This document shows, in pieces, positions 39,853 through 49,288 of a stretch of 51,247 nucleotides of DNA. Position 1 is the stretch's first letter, and every line of letters starts with the position of its first letter. Origin of the DNA: Elusimicrobiota bacterium (GTDB lineage: Bacteria; Elusimicrobiota; Elusimicrobia; UBA1565; UBA9628). The position numbers and the translations under genes were made by a program. The notes below the pieces were generated by a model. The model worked only from the letters and a program-made list of their open reading frames with translations. It made no database searches and was not told the DNA's origin. The stretch is taken from NCBI GenBank assembly GCA_016207605.1, contig JACQPJ010000050.1:1-51247 (forward strand). Reading direction: 5' to 3'.

Positions 39853-42800
39853 TTAGAACTGGAAGGTCAGGTTCGTGCCCATCGTGTAGGACAGGAAGCT
39901 TTCCTGGGCGATCCGGCTCCAAAAGCGTTGGGCTGAGCCGTTGAGGGTCATGCGCAGGTTCTTGGCGATCTCGTAATCGGCGCTCGTCCCCAGGGACAGC
40001 AGGCGCGAGTTGCTGGAATCGGTCACCGGCGACCGGCTGAAGGCCATCGAGAGCGTGGTCGTCCAGATCACGCGGTTGGTGAAGAGGAACGGCCGGGCCG
40101 AACCGGGCAGGCGCAGGCCGGACGGCAGGGACAAGTCGGCGCGCGCCAAAAGGCTGGGCGTGACCACGCTCACGTTCTGGCTTTGGACCCCGGAGCCCAG
40201 CGTGGTCACGTCGCTGACGTAGTCCACCTTAGGGGTCAGGCGGAACTTGCGCGCGTCGAAGGTGGCCTGCGCGCTGCCGTCCTCGTGGCGGATGCGCTGG
40301 GTGTTGGCGTCCACCAGCAGGTCGCGGTTCGTATTGATGCGCAGATTGTAGCTCAACGCGACGTCGTATTTGCGCAGGAGGAGGCTGCGCAGATCTCCGC
40401 CGACGGCGTTCTCGACGCTTTGGGAGGCGCCGACGGTCTCGGCCTGCCGCCGCGCGTACTTGAGGTTCATCTGGACGTTGGAGGCCCAGCGCTCGACGTG
40501 CCAGAGCCGCTCGAGCTGGGAGATGCTGGCCACGGCGTCGGGCAGGGTGCGGGAGATCGTCTTGGAGGTCGTCCCCGTCACGTTGGTGCGCTGGACGGCG
40601 AGGATGTAGTTGTTGGAGATGGACAGGGTGCGCCAGGCCGCTTTGCGGCCGGTCAGGGCGTAGCCCTCCAGCGGCGACCAGCGCTGGGTGGAGCTGTAGG
40701 TGTCGCGCAGGGTCTGGTTGGCGAGCTGGGCCGCGGGTCCGCTCGGGCGCAGGGGCGTGCGCAGCCACAGGGCCCGCCGGGTGTCGAGCCCCTTCTCCAC
40801 GTTGCTCCAGACGTCGCCGTCCTGGAGCTGGTAGCCGGAGACCACGTTCAGCGAGCGGAAGAGCTTGGAGCGCGGGACGATCTGTCCGATGTCGAGGGGC
40901 AGGCTCACGGCGCCGTTGGCCATGCGATTGACGGTCTTGATGTCGCCGGGGTTGAAGCTGAAGGTCGACGATTTGACCGTGATGGTCGTCACGGACAGGA
41001 GGTTGTTCTCGATGGCGCTGACCTGGTAGCTGACCTGCGGGTTGAGCCAGGAGGTCAGGCGGTAGTTGGACGCGAAGCCGACCGTCTGCTGGAAAGACTT
41101 GGGGTAGGCGCTGTCCACCTCCGCGCCGCTGGTGAAGTCCTGGCGCTTCTCAGTGGTCTTGGTCATGCTCCAACTGGGGTTGAAGGAGGAGCCGGTCCAG
41201 GGGGCGAAGGTCAGGCGCAGGCCGTAGGAGAGGCCGCGCTCCTGGGTGTTGAAGTCGCCGGGTTGTGACCGGGCGAAAGCGGACTCGAAGCCCACGTCGT
41301 AGCGCGTGAAGCCGTAACTGGCGTCCACGGTGCGCGGCAGCAGCGGCGTGCGCCAGGGCACGCCGTACTGCAGGGCGGTGGTGTAGGCCTGCCGGTCGTC
41401 TCGGCGCGTGAGCAGGTCGTACTCGATGCGGTTGCGCGCGTAGGCCAGGGACACGCGCGGGTAGGCGCCGTAGGAGAGGTTGCCCTGCGCCGCGCCGTTC
41501 CAGGTCGTGACCTTGCCCTGCTGGAGCAGATTGACCAGGTTGGAGAGGCTGCCGGTCTGCACGGTGCTCGGCGTGTCCGTGATCGTGCGGGCGACGTTGA
41601 GGCTCAGCGGGAACCAGGCCAGGCGCGTGAGGTTGAGATAGGCGCTCTGGTCGGTCCGGTCCTGGTTGGAGACGACCGAGGTCGGCGTCTGGAAGTTGCG
41701 GTCCACGGCGCGGTGCTTGAAGCCGAACGTGCCCCAGCCCGGCGCCTCGAAGTCGGCCTGCAGCTTGGCGGCGCTGCCCGTGCGCGCGACCGGCTGGGCC
41801 AGGTGGATCTCGTTGAGGTAGACGGTCCCGCCGACTCCCGAGAGCGCGGCCACGTTCCCCGCGCGGATTCCCGCCGTGAGCGCGGCCACCTGCTGGAGAT
41901 TGGGGCTGCCGCTTGAGACGACGACCGCGCCCGGCGTCTCCGCCTGCCAGGCGCTCATCACCGAGTTTCCCGCCGTGTCCACCTGCTTGACGCGGATCTT
42001 CTTCCAGCCGGTGAAGTTCAGGGGGACCCGCACCTCGAAGAAGTCCGCGTCGTTGCCGGCGCGCAGGAAGAAGGTCGTTCCGTTGTTGAGCGACTGCCCG
42101 TCGGCGTTGCCGAAGACCAGGAAGTTGAGGAAGCGGTGCTGGCTGATGTCGACGGCGCGCGTGAACGCGCGCTTGGTGTAGACCGAGGCGCTGCTGACCA
42201 GGCCGCTGTACTGGAGTTCCAGGGCCTGCTCGGAGAGGTTCGAGGTGTTGTTCTGCCGCTGGAGGCTCGAGAGACTGCCGTAGAGATCGTTGAAGACCTG
42301 GGAGGCCTCGCCTCCCGCGCTGAAGATCGGGGAGTAGGCGGGGTCGTCGACGTTGTTGACGGGCGTGACGAGCAGGGACTCCGAGGCCAGGGCGGCGGCG
42401 GAGGTCGCGGGGTCCCCGGCCCGCCCGCGCTGCCAGGTGTTTCCGATGACGGCGATCTTGGCGAACTTGAGCACGCCGCTGGCGGCTCCGCCCGCCGGCC
42501 GCCGGATGGAGACGCGGATCTGCTTGACGCTGGTCCAAAGGCCGGCGTTGGCCGTGGAGATGTTGAGCGGGATCTGCAGCGTGTGCCACTGCGGGCCGGT
42601 GAAGCTGACCGCCGTGACGGTGCTGTTGGAGGTCGCGTCGTAGAGCTGTCCCGCGGAGGACGAGGTGCAGCTGGCCCCGCCGTTGGCGCAGACGTAGCCG
42701 AAATCGCCGCCGCTTAAGTCCCCGGCGTCCAGGCGGCCGTTGCGGTCCAGGTCCTGGGCGTCGACGATTCCGTTGTCGGCGCCGTAGCGGGCGGAGGAGG

Positions 42801-45468
42801 GGCTGCCGGTCACCTGGTAGATCCAGCCGATGTCCTCGCCGGGGTCGAGCAGGCCGTTGCAGTTGAGGTCCTCGGTCTTGGGCGCGCGGGAAAGGACCTG
42901 GCCGTTGGCGCAGGTCAGCGTCGTTCCCCCGGCGGCGTCGGAGTCCTCGTTGACCGCCCCCAGGTGGAAATTGAGCTGGTTGTTGGAGCCGTCGCCCAGC
43001 ATCGTGATCTGGAGGAGCGAGGCCTGCGAGAGATCCACGCCCGAGATCGAGAAGGGGTAGACGATGGAGACCTCGCTCGTGGCGTTGGCCACGGAGAAGT
43101 TGTAGTTGAAGTCCAGGACCTTCTGCGTGTCCTGGGCGTTGGCCTGGGCGCTGGGGTTGATCTGCAGGACGTTGAAGTCCTCGCTGTTGAGGGTCAGCTG
43201 GTTGGGATCGGCGGGCGCGCCTCCCGGGTTGGAGGCGATCTGCCACTGCGCGGCGAGCAGGGGCGCGGCGGTCTCCTGCTTGATGCCCTCCATGTTGTCG
43301 ATGAGGGCGAACGGGTTGAGGTTGAGGTTCTGGCGGCTCTGCGCGAATTCCGCGGAGAGCGAGGCGACGAGACGCTCGCCGAGCTGGTAGCGCTTGACCT
43401 GCGCGTCGAAGTCGTAGACGAGCAGGCTCTTGGCCAGCTCCGTGATCTGCGGCGTGGTCTGCGACTTGACGCCGGCGTCGTAGAGGATGGTCGAGCCGAG
43501 GGAGACGTGCTCGTTGAACTGGTGCGACACGCGCCCGCCCAGCAGGGTGTCGTTGTTGGCGGCGCCGGCGAAGGGCGCGACCTCGTAGCTGATGTCGATC
43601 TCGGAGCTCGAGGTGATGCGGTCGGGGTTGAAGAAGGTCACGAAGCCCGCGTCGTAGTCGACGAAGTAGTCCACGTTGCGGGCGAGCTTGATCCCGTCGA
43701 GGATGACGATCTCGGACTGTACGACCAGGTTGGGCTCCAGGTTGAAGGTCTTGAACCGGAAGTTGTACTCGACGTGGAGGGTTCTCCGGCCGATGGGCGT
43801 CGGGGCGTAGAGGTCGGGGTCCGGCTCCGTCGGCGAGCTGTTGGACACCGAGAAGGGCCGCAGGAGATTGAAGACGCCGTTCTCGAAGTCCACCTCGATC
43901 GTGTCGGGGTACTTTTGGACGGGGTTGAGGGCCGAACCGACCTCGTCGCGCGTCGTGGGGTCGAGCACGCGCAGGATGAAGTTGCCGCGCCCATTGTCGC
44001 GCACGATCTGCGTCTGGCCGATCGAGTAGTGGGTCTTGAGCTCGCGGTTGAAGCCGGCCTCCGTCGCGGAGGAGACGATGGGCAGGTCTGCGGGCGTCTT
44101 GATGAGCTTGAGCCGGCCGCTGCCGGTGTTGGCCGACTCGGCGGTCGTGGACGCCTGCACGCTGATGTGGTTGCCCAGAGCGTCGATGTAGTCGACGGCC
44201 GCGACGAATTGGGGCTGGAGCGCGTTGCGGAAGAAGACGACGCCCTTGTTGTAGTCGATGGTGTAGTCCTGGCCGGCGACCAGCGTGGTGAAGACGCCGG
44301 TGAAGCTGCTGATCGTCGGGAAGGTCGGGCAGGACGCGTCCTGGCAGAGGATGTCGTCCACGGTCAGGGTCTGCTGGTTGACGTTGAGGGCCACCACGCC
44401 GTTTTCCTGGGTGGCCAGGACCACCCGCTCGGAGCCCGCGCGGATGGGCAGGCGGGCCGCCACGCCGAAAGCCACGTCGTAGTGCTGCCGGCGCAGGTAG
44501 GCCGTGTCCGGGATGTCGATGGAGACGAACTGGCTGTTGCCCAGGAACTGCCGGGACTTGGTCGTGCCCTTGGTGCGCGAGGCGATCGCCGAGAACTGGA
44601 AGCCCTTGTACTTGACGTCGGCGCGGATGCCGAAGAGCTGCTTGTTGTAGGAGACGAACTCGGTCGCGGGCAGGGAGAGGTCGATGTCGCCGAAGGCGAC
44701 GTTCTGGATGGTTTCGTTGGGGTCGCCCTGGTAGACCACCGAGATGTCCTGCTGGTCCTGCTTCGTGTCGTCATAGTCCACGTTCACCGTGATCTTGGGG
44801 CCGACCTTGCCCTGCATGCGCAGTTGGAGCTGCTGGGTGATGTCGATGAGGTTCGTGGTCTTGGGCCGGCCCGTGGCGGTCTGCGAGTTGGCGAAGCGCT
44901 TCTCGGAGAAGCTGAAGCCGATCACCTTGCGTCCCGTGACCGACAGGCTGGTGCCGTAGCTGGGCAGCTCCACCTCCGGCGGCGGCGGCTTGGGCGCGGA
45001 GGTGGAGACCGCCAGCTCCGGCAGGAGGGGCGGCGCCCCGTAGCCCGGCCCCAGCGTGGCGGCCTCGCCGGGGTTCTCGCCGCGGTCCACGGCGTCGCGC
45101 ACGCGCTGGAAGCGCTCGATCGAGTAGCCCGCCGCCGGCGCGGCGGCGGGGGCGGCGGCCTCGGCTCCCAGGACGCGGCCGGCGTCCGCCCGCGGGCGCA
45201 GGAGGAAGGGCGCCGCCGGCGCCGCCGGCAGGACCTGGGCCGGACGAAGAGGCTCCAGGCCGGAGGGCGGCTCCGGGGCGGTCGCAGGCTCCGGCGCGGG
45301 GGCCTGCGTCGGCGCGGGCGCCGCCTGCTCCTCCGGGGGAGGCGCGAAGTCCGGGTCGTAGGGCGCGCTGAGCTGCGCCGCGGCGGGTGAAAAGAAGAGC
45401 CCGGCCAGCAGGGCGAACCCTGCCGCGCCGAGCGCTTTTCGTGCGTCCCCGAGGGGTGGGATTCTCAC
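39853..45468 (-). CDS. SprA/Sov-like giant outer-membrane protein (type IX secretion translocon homologue)
   Basis: 1,871 residues. Signal peptide from GTG 45468, then an Ala/Pro-rich linker to ~115. The segment LQLRMQGKVGPKITVNVDYD, then TIQNVAFGDIDLSLP and QLFGIRADVKYKGFQFSAIA, follows the order of Flavobacterium SprA (IGKIGEKL, IIQKIEAGNVSLPL, SLFGIKTEL). A mid-protein block WHTLQIPLN...VKQIRVSI...IAVIGNTWQRG matches the SprA repeat ending in GNRW. Two calcium-loop-like stretches (DLNCNGLLDPGEDIG, DLDRNGRLDAGDLSG) lie near 880-920. The rest is beta-strand-rich to a terminal aromatic residue (LTFQF), as in outer-membrane barrels. It is shorter than SprA (~2,400). Confidence 0.85.
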   Translation of the reverse strand: MRIPPLGDARKALGAAGFALLAGLFFSPAAAQLSAPYDPDFAPPPEEQAAPAPTQAPAPEPATAPEPPSGLEPLRPAQVLPAAPAAPFLLRPRADAGRVLGAEAAAPAAAPAAGYSIERFQRVRDAVDRGENPGEAATLGPGYGAPPLLPELAVSTSAPKPPPPEVELPSYGTSLSVTGRKVIGFSFSEKRFANSQTATGRPKTTNLIDITQQLQLRMQGKVGPKITVNVDYDDTKQDQQDISVVYQGDPNETIQNVAFGDIDLSLPATEFVSYNKQLFGIRADVKYKGFQFSAIASRTKGTTKSRQFLGNSQFVSIDIPDTAYLRRQHYDVAFGVAARLPIRAGSERVVLATQENGVVALNVNQQTLTVDDILCQDASCPTFPTISSFTGVFTTLVAGQDYTIDYNKGVVFFRNALQPQFVAAVDYIDALGNHISVQASTTAESANTGSGRLKLIKTPADLPIVSSATEAGFNRELKTHYSIGQTQIVRDNGRGNFILRVLDPTTRDEVGSALNPVQKYPDTIEVDFENGVFNLLRPFSVSNSSPTEPDPDLYAPTPIGRRTLHVEYNFRFKTFNLEPNLVVQSEIVILDGIKLARNVDYFVDYDAGFVTFFNPDRITSSSEIDISYEVAPFAGAANNDTLLGGRVSHQFNEHVSLGSTILYDAGVKSQTTPQITELAKSLLVYDFDAQVKRYQLGERLVASLSAEFAQSRQNLNLNPFALIDNMEGIKQETAAPLLAAQWQIASNPGGAPADPNQLTLNSEDFNVLQINPSAQANAQDTQKVLDFNYNFSVANATSEVSIVYPFSISGVDLSQASLLQITMLGDGSNNQLNFHLGAVNEDSDAAGGTTLTCANGQVLSRAPKTEDLNCNGLLDPGEDIGWIYQVTGSPSSARYGADNGIVDAQDLDRNGRLDAGDLSGGDFGYVCANGGASCTSSSAGQLYDATSNSTVTAVSFTGPQWHTLQIPLNISTANAGLWTSVKQIRVSIRRPAGGAASGVLKFAKIAVIGNTWQRGRAGDPATSAAALASESLLVTPVNNVDDPAYSPIFSAGGEASQVFNDLYGSLSSLQRQNNTSNLSEQALELQYSGLVSSASVYTKRAFTRAVDISQHRFLNFLVFGNADGQSLNNGTTFFLRAGNDADFFEVRVPLNFTGWKKIRVKQVDTAGNSVMSAWQAETPGAVVVSSGSPNLQQVAALTAGIRAGNVAALSGVGGTVYLNEIHLAQPVARTGSAAKLQADFEAPGWGTFGFKHRAVDRNFQTPTSVVSNQDRTDQSAYLNLTRLAWFPLSLNVARTITDTPSTVQTGSLSNLVNLLQQGKVTTWNGAAQGNLSYGAYPRVSLAYARNRIEYDLLTRRDDRQAYTTALQYGVPWRTPLLPRTVDASYGFTRYDVGFESAFARSQPGDFNTQERGLSYGLRLTFAPWTGSSFNPSWSMTKTTEKRQDFTSGAEVDSAYPKSFQQTVGFASNYRLTSWLNPQVSYQVSAIENNLLSVTTITVKSSTFSFNPGDIKTVNRMANGAVSLPLDIGQIVPRSKLFRSLNVVSGYQLQDGDVWSNVEKGLDTRRALWLRTPLRPSGPAAQLANQTLRDTYSSTQRWSPLEGYALTGRKAAWRTLSISNNYILAVQRTNVTGTTSKTISRTLPDAVASISQLERLWHVERWASNVQMNLKYARRQAETVGASQSVENAVGGDLRSLLLRKYDVALSYNLRINTNRDLLVDANTQRIRHEDGSAQATFDARKFRLTPKVDYVSDVTTLGSGVQSQNVSVVTPSLLARADLSLPSGLRLPGSARPFLFTNRVIWTTTLSMAFSRSPVTDSSNSRLLSLGTSADYEIAKNLRMTLNGSAQRFWSRIAQESFLSYTMGTNLTFQF

Positions 45469-45533
45469 GCGCGTCCCGCGCGTCTTACCTTATTATGCGC
45501 GCGCGAGACGTCCGGAGTATATGCGGGACCCTG

Positions 45534-46643
45534 TTACAGCGTCAAGTACGCGGACTCGTATTCCGCGACCATCCGGGCGACGGTGAAGCGCTCGGCGACC
45601 GAGGCCTTGGCGGCGGCGCCCAGGGCGGCGCGGCGGTCGGGATCGGCGGCGAGGGCGGACAAGACGCGCGCCAGGAGCTCGGGCCGCTCCGGCGGGACCA
45701 ACAGCCCGTCGCGGCCGCCGGTTACGGCCTCCGGGACGCCGTCCACGTCGGAGGCCACGACGGGCAGGCCCGCCGCCATGGCCTCGAGCAGGGCGTTGGG
45801 CAGGCCTTCCCAGAGGGACGGCAGCGCGTAGACGTCGAAGGCGGACAGCCAGGAGGGCATGTCGCCGCGCTCCCCCAGCAGGCGCGCCGAGCCCTCCAGG
45901 CCGTCGTCGCGGATGAGGGCCTCCAGCCGCCTTCTGTCCGGGCCGTCGCCGAGGATCGCGCAGCGCAGGGTCGAGCCTTTGAGCCGCGCCATGGCCGCAA
46001 GCAGCGTCGCAAAGCCCTTCTGGCGGTCCAGGCGGCCAGCCGCGCCGACCACCACGTCCGCGGCGCCAAAGCCCATCTCGCGGCGCTTCTCCGCGCGCTC
46101 GGCGGCGTCCGGCGGGGCCCCGGCCTCCACGCCGTTGAGGATGACCGCGGTCTTGGCGGGCGCGTAGCGCTGGCGCTCCAGGAGGAAGCGGCGGCTGGCC
46201 TCGCACTCGGCGATGAGCAGGTCGTCGCGATCCTTGAGCGCGCGGTCAATGAGCAGCGTCGGCCAGGAGCGGGAGCGATAGTTGACGCGCGGCGAGCTGA
46301 CGAGCTTGACCGGGAAGGGGAGGCGCGGCTTGGCCAGGCGCGCGAGCTGGATGGCCTGGTACAGGAAGGCGTGGACGAGCGCCGGCCGGCGGCGGGCGAT
46401 GACCGCGCCCAGGCGGCGCGCGTCCGCCGGGCGCGGCAGGCCGCGAAGGCCCAGCGACTCCACGGGGATGCCCTGGTCGCGCAGGCGCCGGGCGAAGGGC
46501 CCCTCGGGCTTGAGGCTGACGACGCCCGCGACGTCGAAGCGGCTGCGGTCGAGGCGGGAGGCGAGCGTGAAGAGGGTCTTTTCCGCGCCGCCGATCGTGG
46601 TCGAGGTGCCGACGAAGAGGACGCGGATCGAGGAAGGGCTCAT
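45534..46643 (-). CDS. family 4 glycosyltransferase
   Basis: 369 residues, GT-B fold. The N-terminal VGTSTTIGGAEKTLFTLASR is the usual GGAE start. The C-terminal donor domain has VVGAAGRLDRQKGF and the EX7E motif in SLWEGLPNALLEAMAAGLPV. It adds a sugar to a lipid-linked or surface glycan in the cytoplasm. ATG 46643 lies 5 bases after the stop of the DegT gene; the bases between share ATAGCATCTAG with the double stem-loop repeat. It is the last gene of a likely four-gene unit (sugar transferase, aminotransferase, this gene; the NYN gene is separate). Confidence 0.9.
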   Translation of the reverse strand: MSPSSIRVLFVGTSTTIGGAEKTLFTLASRLDRSRFDVAGVVSLKPEGPFARRLRDQGIPVESLGLRGLPRPADARRLGAVIARRRPALVHAFLYQAIQLARLAKPRLPFPVKLVSSPRVNYRSRSWPTLLIDRALKDRDDLLIAECEASRRFLLERQRYAPAKTAVILNGVEAGAPPDAAERAEKRREMGFGAADVVVGAAGRLDRQKGFATLLAAMARLKGSTLRCAILGDGPDRRRLEALIRDDGLEGSARLLGERGDMPSWLSAFDVYALPSLWEGLPNALLEAMAAGLPVVASDVDGVPEAVTGGRDGLLVPPERPELLARVLSALAADPDRRAALGAAAKASVAERFTVARMVAEYESAYLTL

Positions 46644-46648
46644 AGCAT

Positions 46649-47764
46649 CTAGAAGAACGCGCGCACGGCCTTGACCACCCGGCCGGCGTCGGCGTCGGAC
46701 AGTTCCGGGTATAGGGGCAGGGAGAGAACTTCGGCGCAGGCGCGTTCGGCGACGGGGCACTGGCCTGCCTTGCCCTTTCGTCCGGCGTAGGCGGGTTGGA
46801 GATGGGCGGGAATGGGATAGTAGACCCCGCTGGCTATGCCGCGGCGCTTGAGGTGCTCGGCCAGGGCGTCGCGGCGCCCGCAGCGCACGGTGAAGAGGTG
46901 GAAGACGGGCTCGGTCCCGCCGCTTCCCAGCGGCGGGAGCTTGAGCGGCAGGCCCTTGAGCGCGTCGTGATAGAGCTTGGCCAGCCGCCGGCGCGCTTGG
47001 GTCCAGGCGCCCAGGCGGCCCAGCTTGACGCGCAGGACCGCGGCCTGGAGCTCGTCGAGGCGCGAATTATGCCCGACCTGAATATGGCGGTAGGCGTCGC
47101 CCGGCTTGCGTCCGCAGTTGCGCAACACGATCAGTTTGTCGCGCGTGGCCATGTCGTTCGTCGTCAGAGCCCCCGCGTCTCCGGCCGCGCCGAGATTTTT
47201 TGTCGGATAGAAGCTGAACGCTCCCGCATTGCCCATCGTTCCGGTCCCGCGGCCTTTGTAGGACGCCAGATGCGACTGGGCGCAATCCTCGATCACCGCC
47301 AGGTTTTTGGCCTTCGCCAATTTCAAGATCGGGTCCATGTCCGCCGGCTGGCCGAAAATGTGGACGGGGATGATCGCCTTGGTCTTAGGCCCGGCGAGCG
47401 CGGCCGCCTTTTGCGGATCCAGCGTCAGCGTCCGGTCGTCCACGTCGCAGAACACGGGCTTGGCGCCGAGGACCGAGACGGCGGAGGCCGTGGCGTGGAA
47501 GGTGAAGGCCGGCACGATCACCTCGTCGCCGGGGCCCGCGCCCGCCGCCTCCAGCGCCAGCTCCAGCGCCGAGGTGCCCGAGTCCGTGCCCAGGGCGAAG
47601 CGCGCGCCGACCGCGGCCGCGAACTCAAGCTCGAAGGCCTCGTGCTCGGGGCCCAGGATGAAGGCGCCGCCGTCGATCACGCGCCCCGCGGCGGCCTTGA
47701 GCTCCTCGGCCAGAGCGGCGTTCTGGGCCCGCACCGAAAGCAGAGGGATGACGTCCGCGGCCAT
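46649..47764 (-). CDS. DegT/DnrJ/EryC1-family sugar aminotransferase
   Basis: 371 residues. Start MAADVIPLLSVRAQNAALAE, PLP site LGTDSGTSALELAL, VIEDCAQSHLASYKGRGTGT, and the catalytic lysine in SFYPTKNLGAAGDAGAL. Such enzymes transaminate keto-sugar nucleotides to amino sugars for surface polysaccharides. ATG 47764 shares its A with the TGA of the sugar transferase gene (TGATG), so translation is coupled. A substrate made by the nucleotide-sugar dehydrogenase at 11572 is possible (3-keto route) but not shown. Confidence 0.92.
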   Translation of the reverse strand: MAADVIPLLSVRAQNAALAEELKAAAGRVIDGGAFILGPEHEAFELEFAAAVGARFALGTDSGTSALELALEAAGAGPGDEVIVPAFTFHATASAVSVLGAKPVFCDVDDRTLTLDPQKAAALAGPKTKAIIPVHIFGQPADMDPILKLAKAKNLAVIEDCAQSHLASYKGRGTGTMGNAGAFSFYPTKNLGAAGDAGALTTNDMATRDKLIVLRNCGRKPGDAYRHIQVGHNSRLDELQAAVLRVKLGRLGAWTQARRRLAKLYHDALKGLPLKLPPLGSGGTEPVFHLFTVRCGRRDALAEHLKRRGIASGVYYPIPAHLQPAYAGRKGKAGQCPVAERACAEVLSLPLYPELSDADAGRVVKAVRAFF

Positions 47765-49233
47765 CAGTAGGCCCCCGAGCCGAAGATCATCACGAAGGGG
47801 GTCTTCAAGATGATCTCCAGATCCAGGCCCAGGGACCAGCGCTCGATGTAGTAGAGGTCCAGGGAAAAACGCTGCTCGCTGGACACGTCCGATCGTCCCG
47901 ACACCTGCCACAGCCCGGTGATCCCGGGCAGGACGTTGAGGCGCTTCTTGGCGGTCGCGCCGAAGTCCTGCTCCAGGGCGGCCATTTCGCCCGTCGCGAC
48001 GGCCAGCGGCCGCGGCCCCACCACGCTCATCTCGCCCTTGAGCACGTTCAGGAATTGGGGAAACTCATCGAGCGAGAAACGCCGCAAGAAACGGCCCAGG
48101 CGCGTCACGCGCGGGTCGCTCTTGGCTTTGAAGAAGGCGCCCGCGTGGTCGTTGAGGCCGCGGACGTCGGCCAGCCGCTTCTCCGCGTCGGCGATCATGG
48201 TGCGGAACTTGTAGGCCGAGAAGACCCGGCCCCTGCGGCCCAGGCGCTTCTGGGTGAAGAGCACGGGGCCCTTCGAGTCGAGCTTGATGAGCAGGCAGAC
48301 CGCGGCCCAGGCGGGCAAGGTGGCCAGCAGGAAGAGCGCGCAGAAGGCCAGGTCGAAGGCGCGCTTGGCCGCGAAGTTGGCGGGGGATAGGGAGGCGTGC
48401 TGGACGCGATAGGCCGGCACTCCCAGGTGATGGTCCATCATCACCTCGCCCATGCGCAGCTCCAGGAGGTCGGGGATCATGGCCAAGCGCACCCCCCGCG
48501 CCTCGCAGGCCTCGGCCGCGGCCAGCGCCCGCTCGTGGGGCTCGCGCCCGCGCAGCAAAATCGCCTCGCGGAAGGACTTCGAGTCGAGGACGCGCTCGAG
48601 CTCCTCCAGCGGCGGCAGCGCGGAAAGCTCGCGCACCTCCGCGCCCGGATGCCGGGCCAATATGCGCTCGCGCAGCATCGCGACGACAGGCCCCGCGCCC
48701 ACGAGCAGCACGGACCGAGCCGTTTCCAGCCGCGCCAACCGATCGTCGAGCCAAAGCGTGAACGTCTGGCTGAGGCTCAGCAGAACCAAGGAAAATGGAA
48801 AAACCCCGGCCAACATAAGGCGGGAATACGCCAGCCGCTCGTAAAGAAATGCGGCCGAGAGCGTAACGAGCGTTCCAAGAATGCATGCCTTGGAAATTTG
48901 CACGAAGCGGTCCGCCGCCCCCAGCCACGCCGCGCCGTAGAGCCGTCCGAGGTATAAAAGGGCCAGCCAGATCGGCACCGCCGCCTTGACCAAGCCCGCG
49001 TACGCCGCCCACTCCACAGGGTCGCCCGATAGGGGAACGCGGGCGATCGCCCATCCCCACTCGAAGCGCGCCCAAAACGCCAGCCGATAAGCCGCCGCCA
49101 CCGCGGCGCCGTCGAGAAGTATATGGCAGGCGGCACGCAGCCCATGCCGCAGCCAGGGAGGCAGCCCGCCCGCAGCCGGCGGGCGGCTCACGTCGCCGTC
49201 ATTCTGTCGTCGGTGAGGCGTCCGCAGGGCCAT
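47764..49233 (-). CDS. polyprenyl-phosphate glycosylphosphotransferase (bacterial sugar transferase, WbaP type)
   Basis: 489 residues. Four to five N-terminal membrane segments are followed by a Rossmann-like CoA_binding_3 region (ARSVLLVGAGPVVAMLRERI). The C-terminal catalytic domain begins with the re-entrant helix KRAFDLAFCALFLLATLPAW and contains YKFRTM, DEFPQFLNVLKGEMSVVGPR and LPGITGLWQVSGRSD. It transfers a sugar-1-phosphate to undecaprenyl phosphate, the first step of exopolysaccharide or O-unit assembly. ATG 49233 lies 9 bases after a TATAAT box and begins the operon. Confidence 0.93.
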   Translation of the reverse strand: MALRTPHRRQNDGDVSRPPAAGGLPPWLRHGLRAACHILLDGAAVAAAYRLAFWARFEWGWAIARVPLSGDPVEWAAYAGLVKAAVPIWLALLYLGRLYGAAWLGAADRFVQISKACILGTLVTLSAAFLYERLAYSRLMLAGVFPFSLVLLSLSQTFTLWLDDRLARLETARSVLLVGAGPVVAMLRERILARHPGAEVRELSALPPLEELERVLDSKSFREAILLRGREPHERALAAAEACEARGVRLAMIPDLLELRMGEVMMDHHLGVPAYRVQHASLSPANFAAKRAFDLAFCALFLLATLPAWAAVCLLIKLDSKGPVLFTQKRLGRRGRVFSAYKFRTMIADAEKRLADVRGLNDHAGAFFKAKSDPRVTRLGRFLRRFSLDEFPQFLNVLKGEMSVVGPRPLAVATGEMAALEQDFGATAKKRLNVLPGITGLWQVSGRSDVSSEQRFSLDLYYIERWSLGLDLEIILKTPFVMIFGSGAY

Positions 49234-49242
49234 TCCGACGAA

Positions 49243-49248
49243 ATTATA
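49243..49248 (-). promoter_or_regulatory. -10 box of the sugar transferase operon
   Basis: A consensus TATAAT on the minus strand ends 9 bases before ATG 49233, so the leader would be about 2 bases. No convincing -35 at the usual distance. Confidence 0.45.
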
Positions 49249-49288
49249 CTTTCTCCGCGAAGGGAATGCTTCACGCGGTCATTGTCGC

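Noticed and set aside
42964-45390. An 808-codon plus-strand frame opposite the SprA-like gene
   Set aside because: It is a mirror frame of a real gene, with Val/Leu/Asp/Glu/Arg-biased composition and no motifs.
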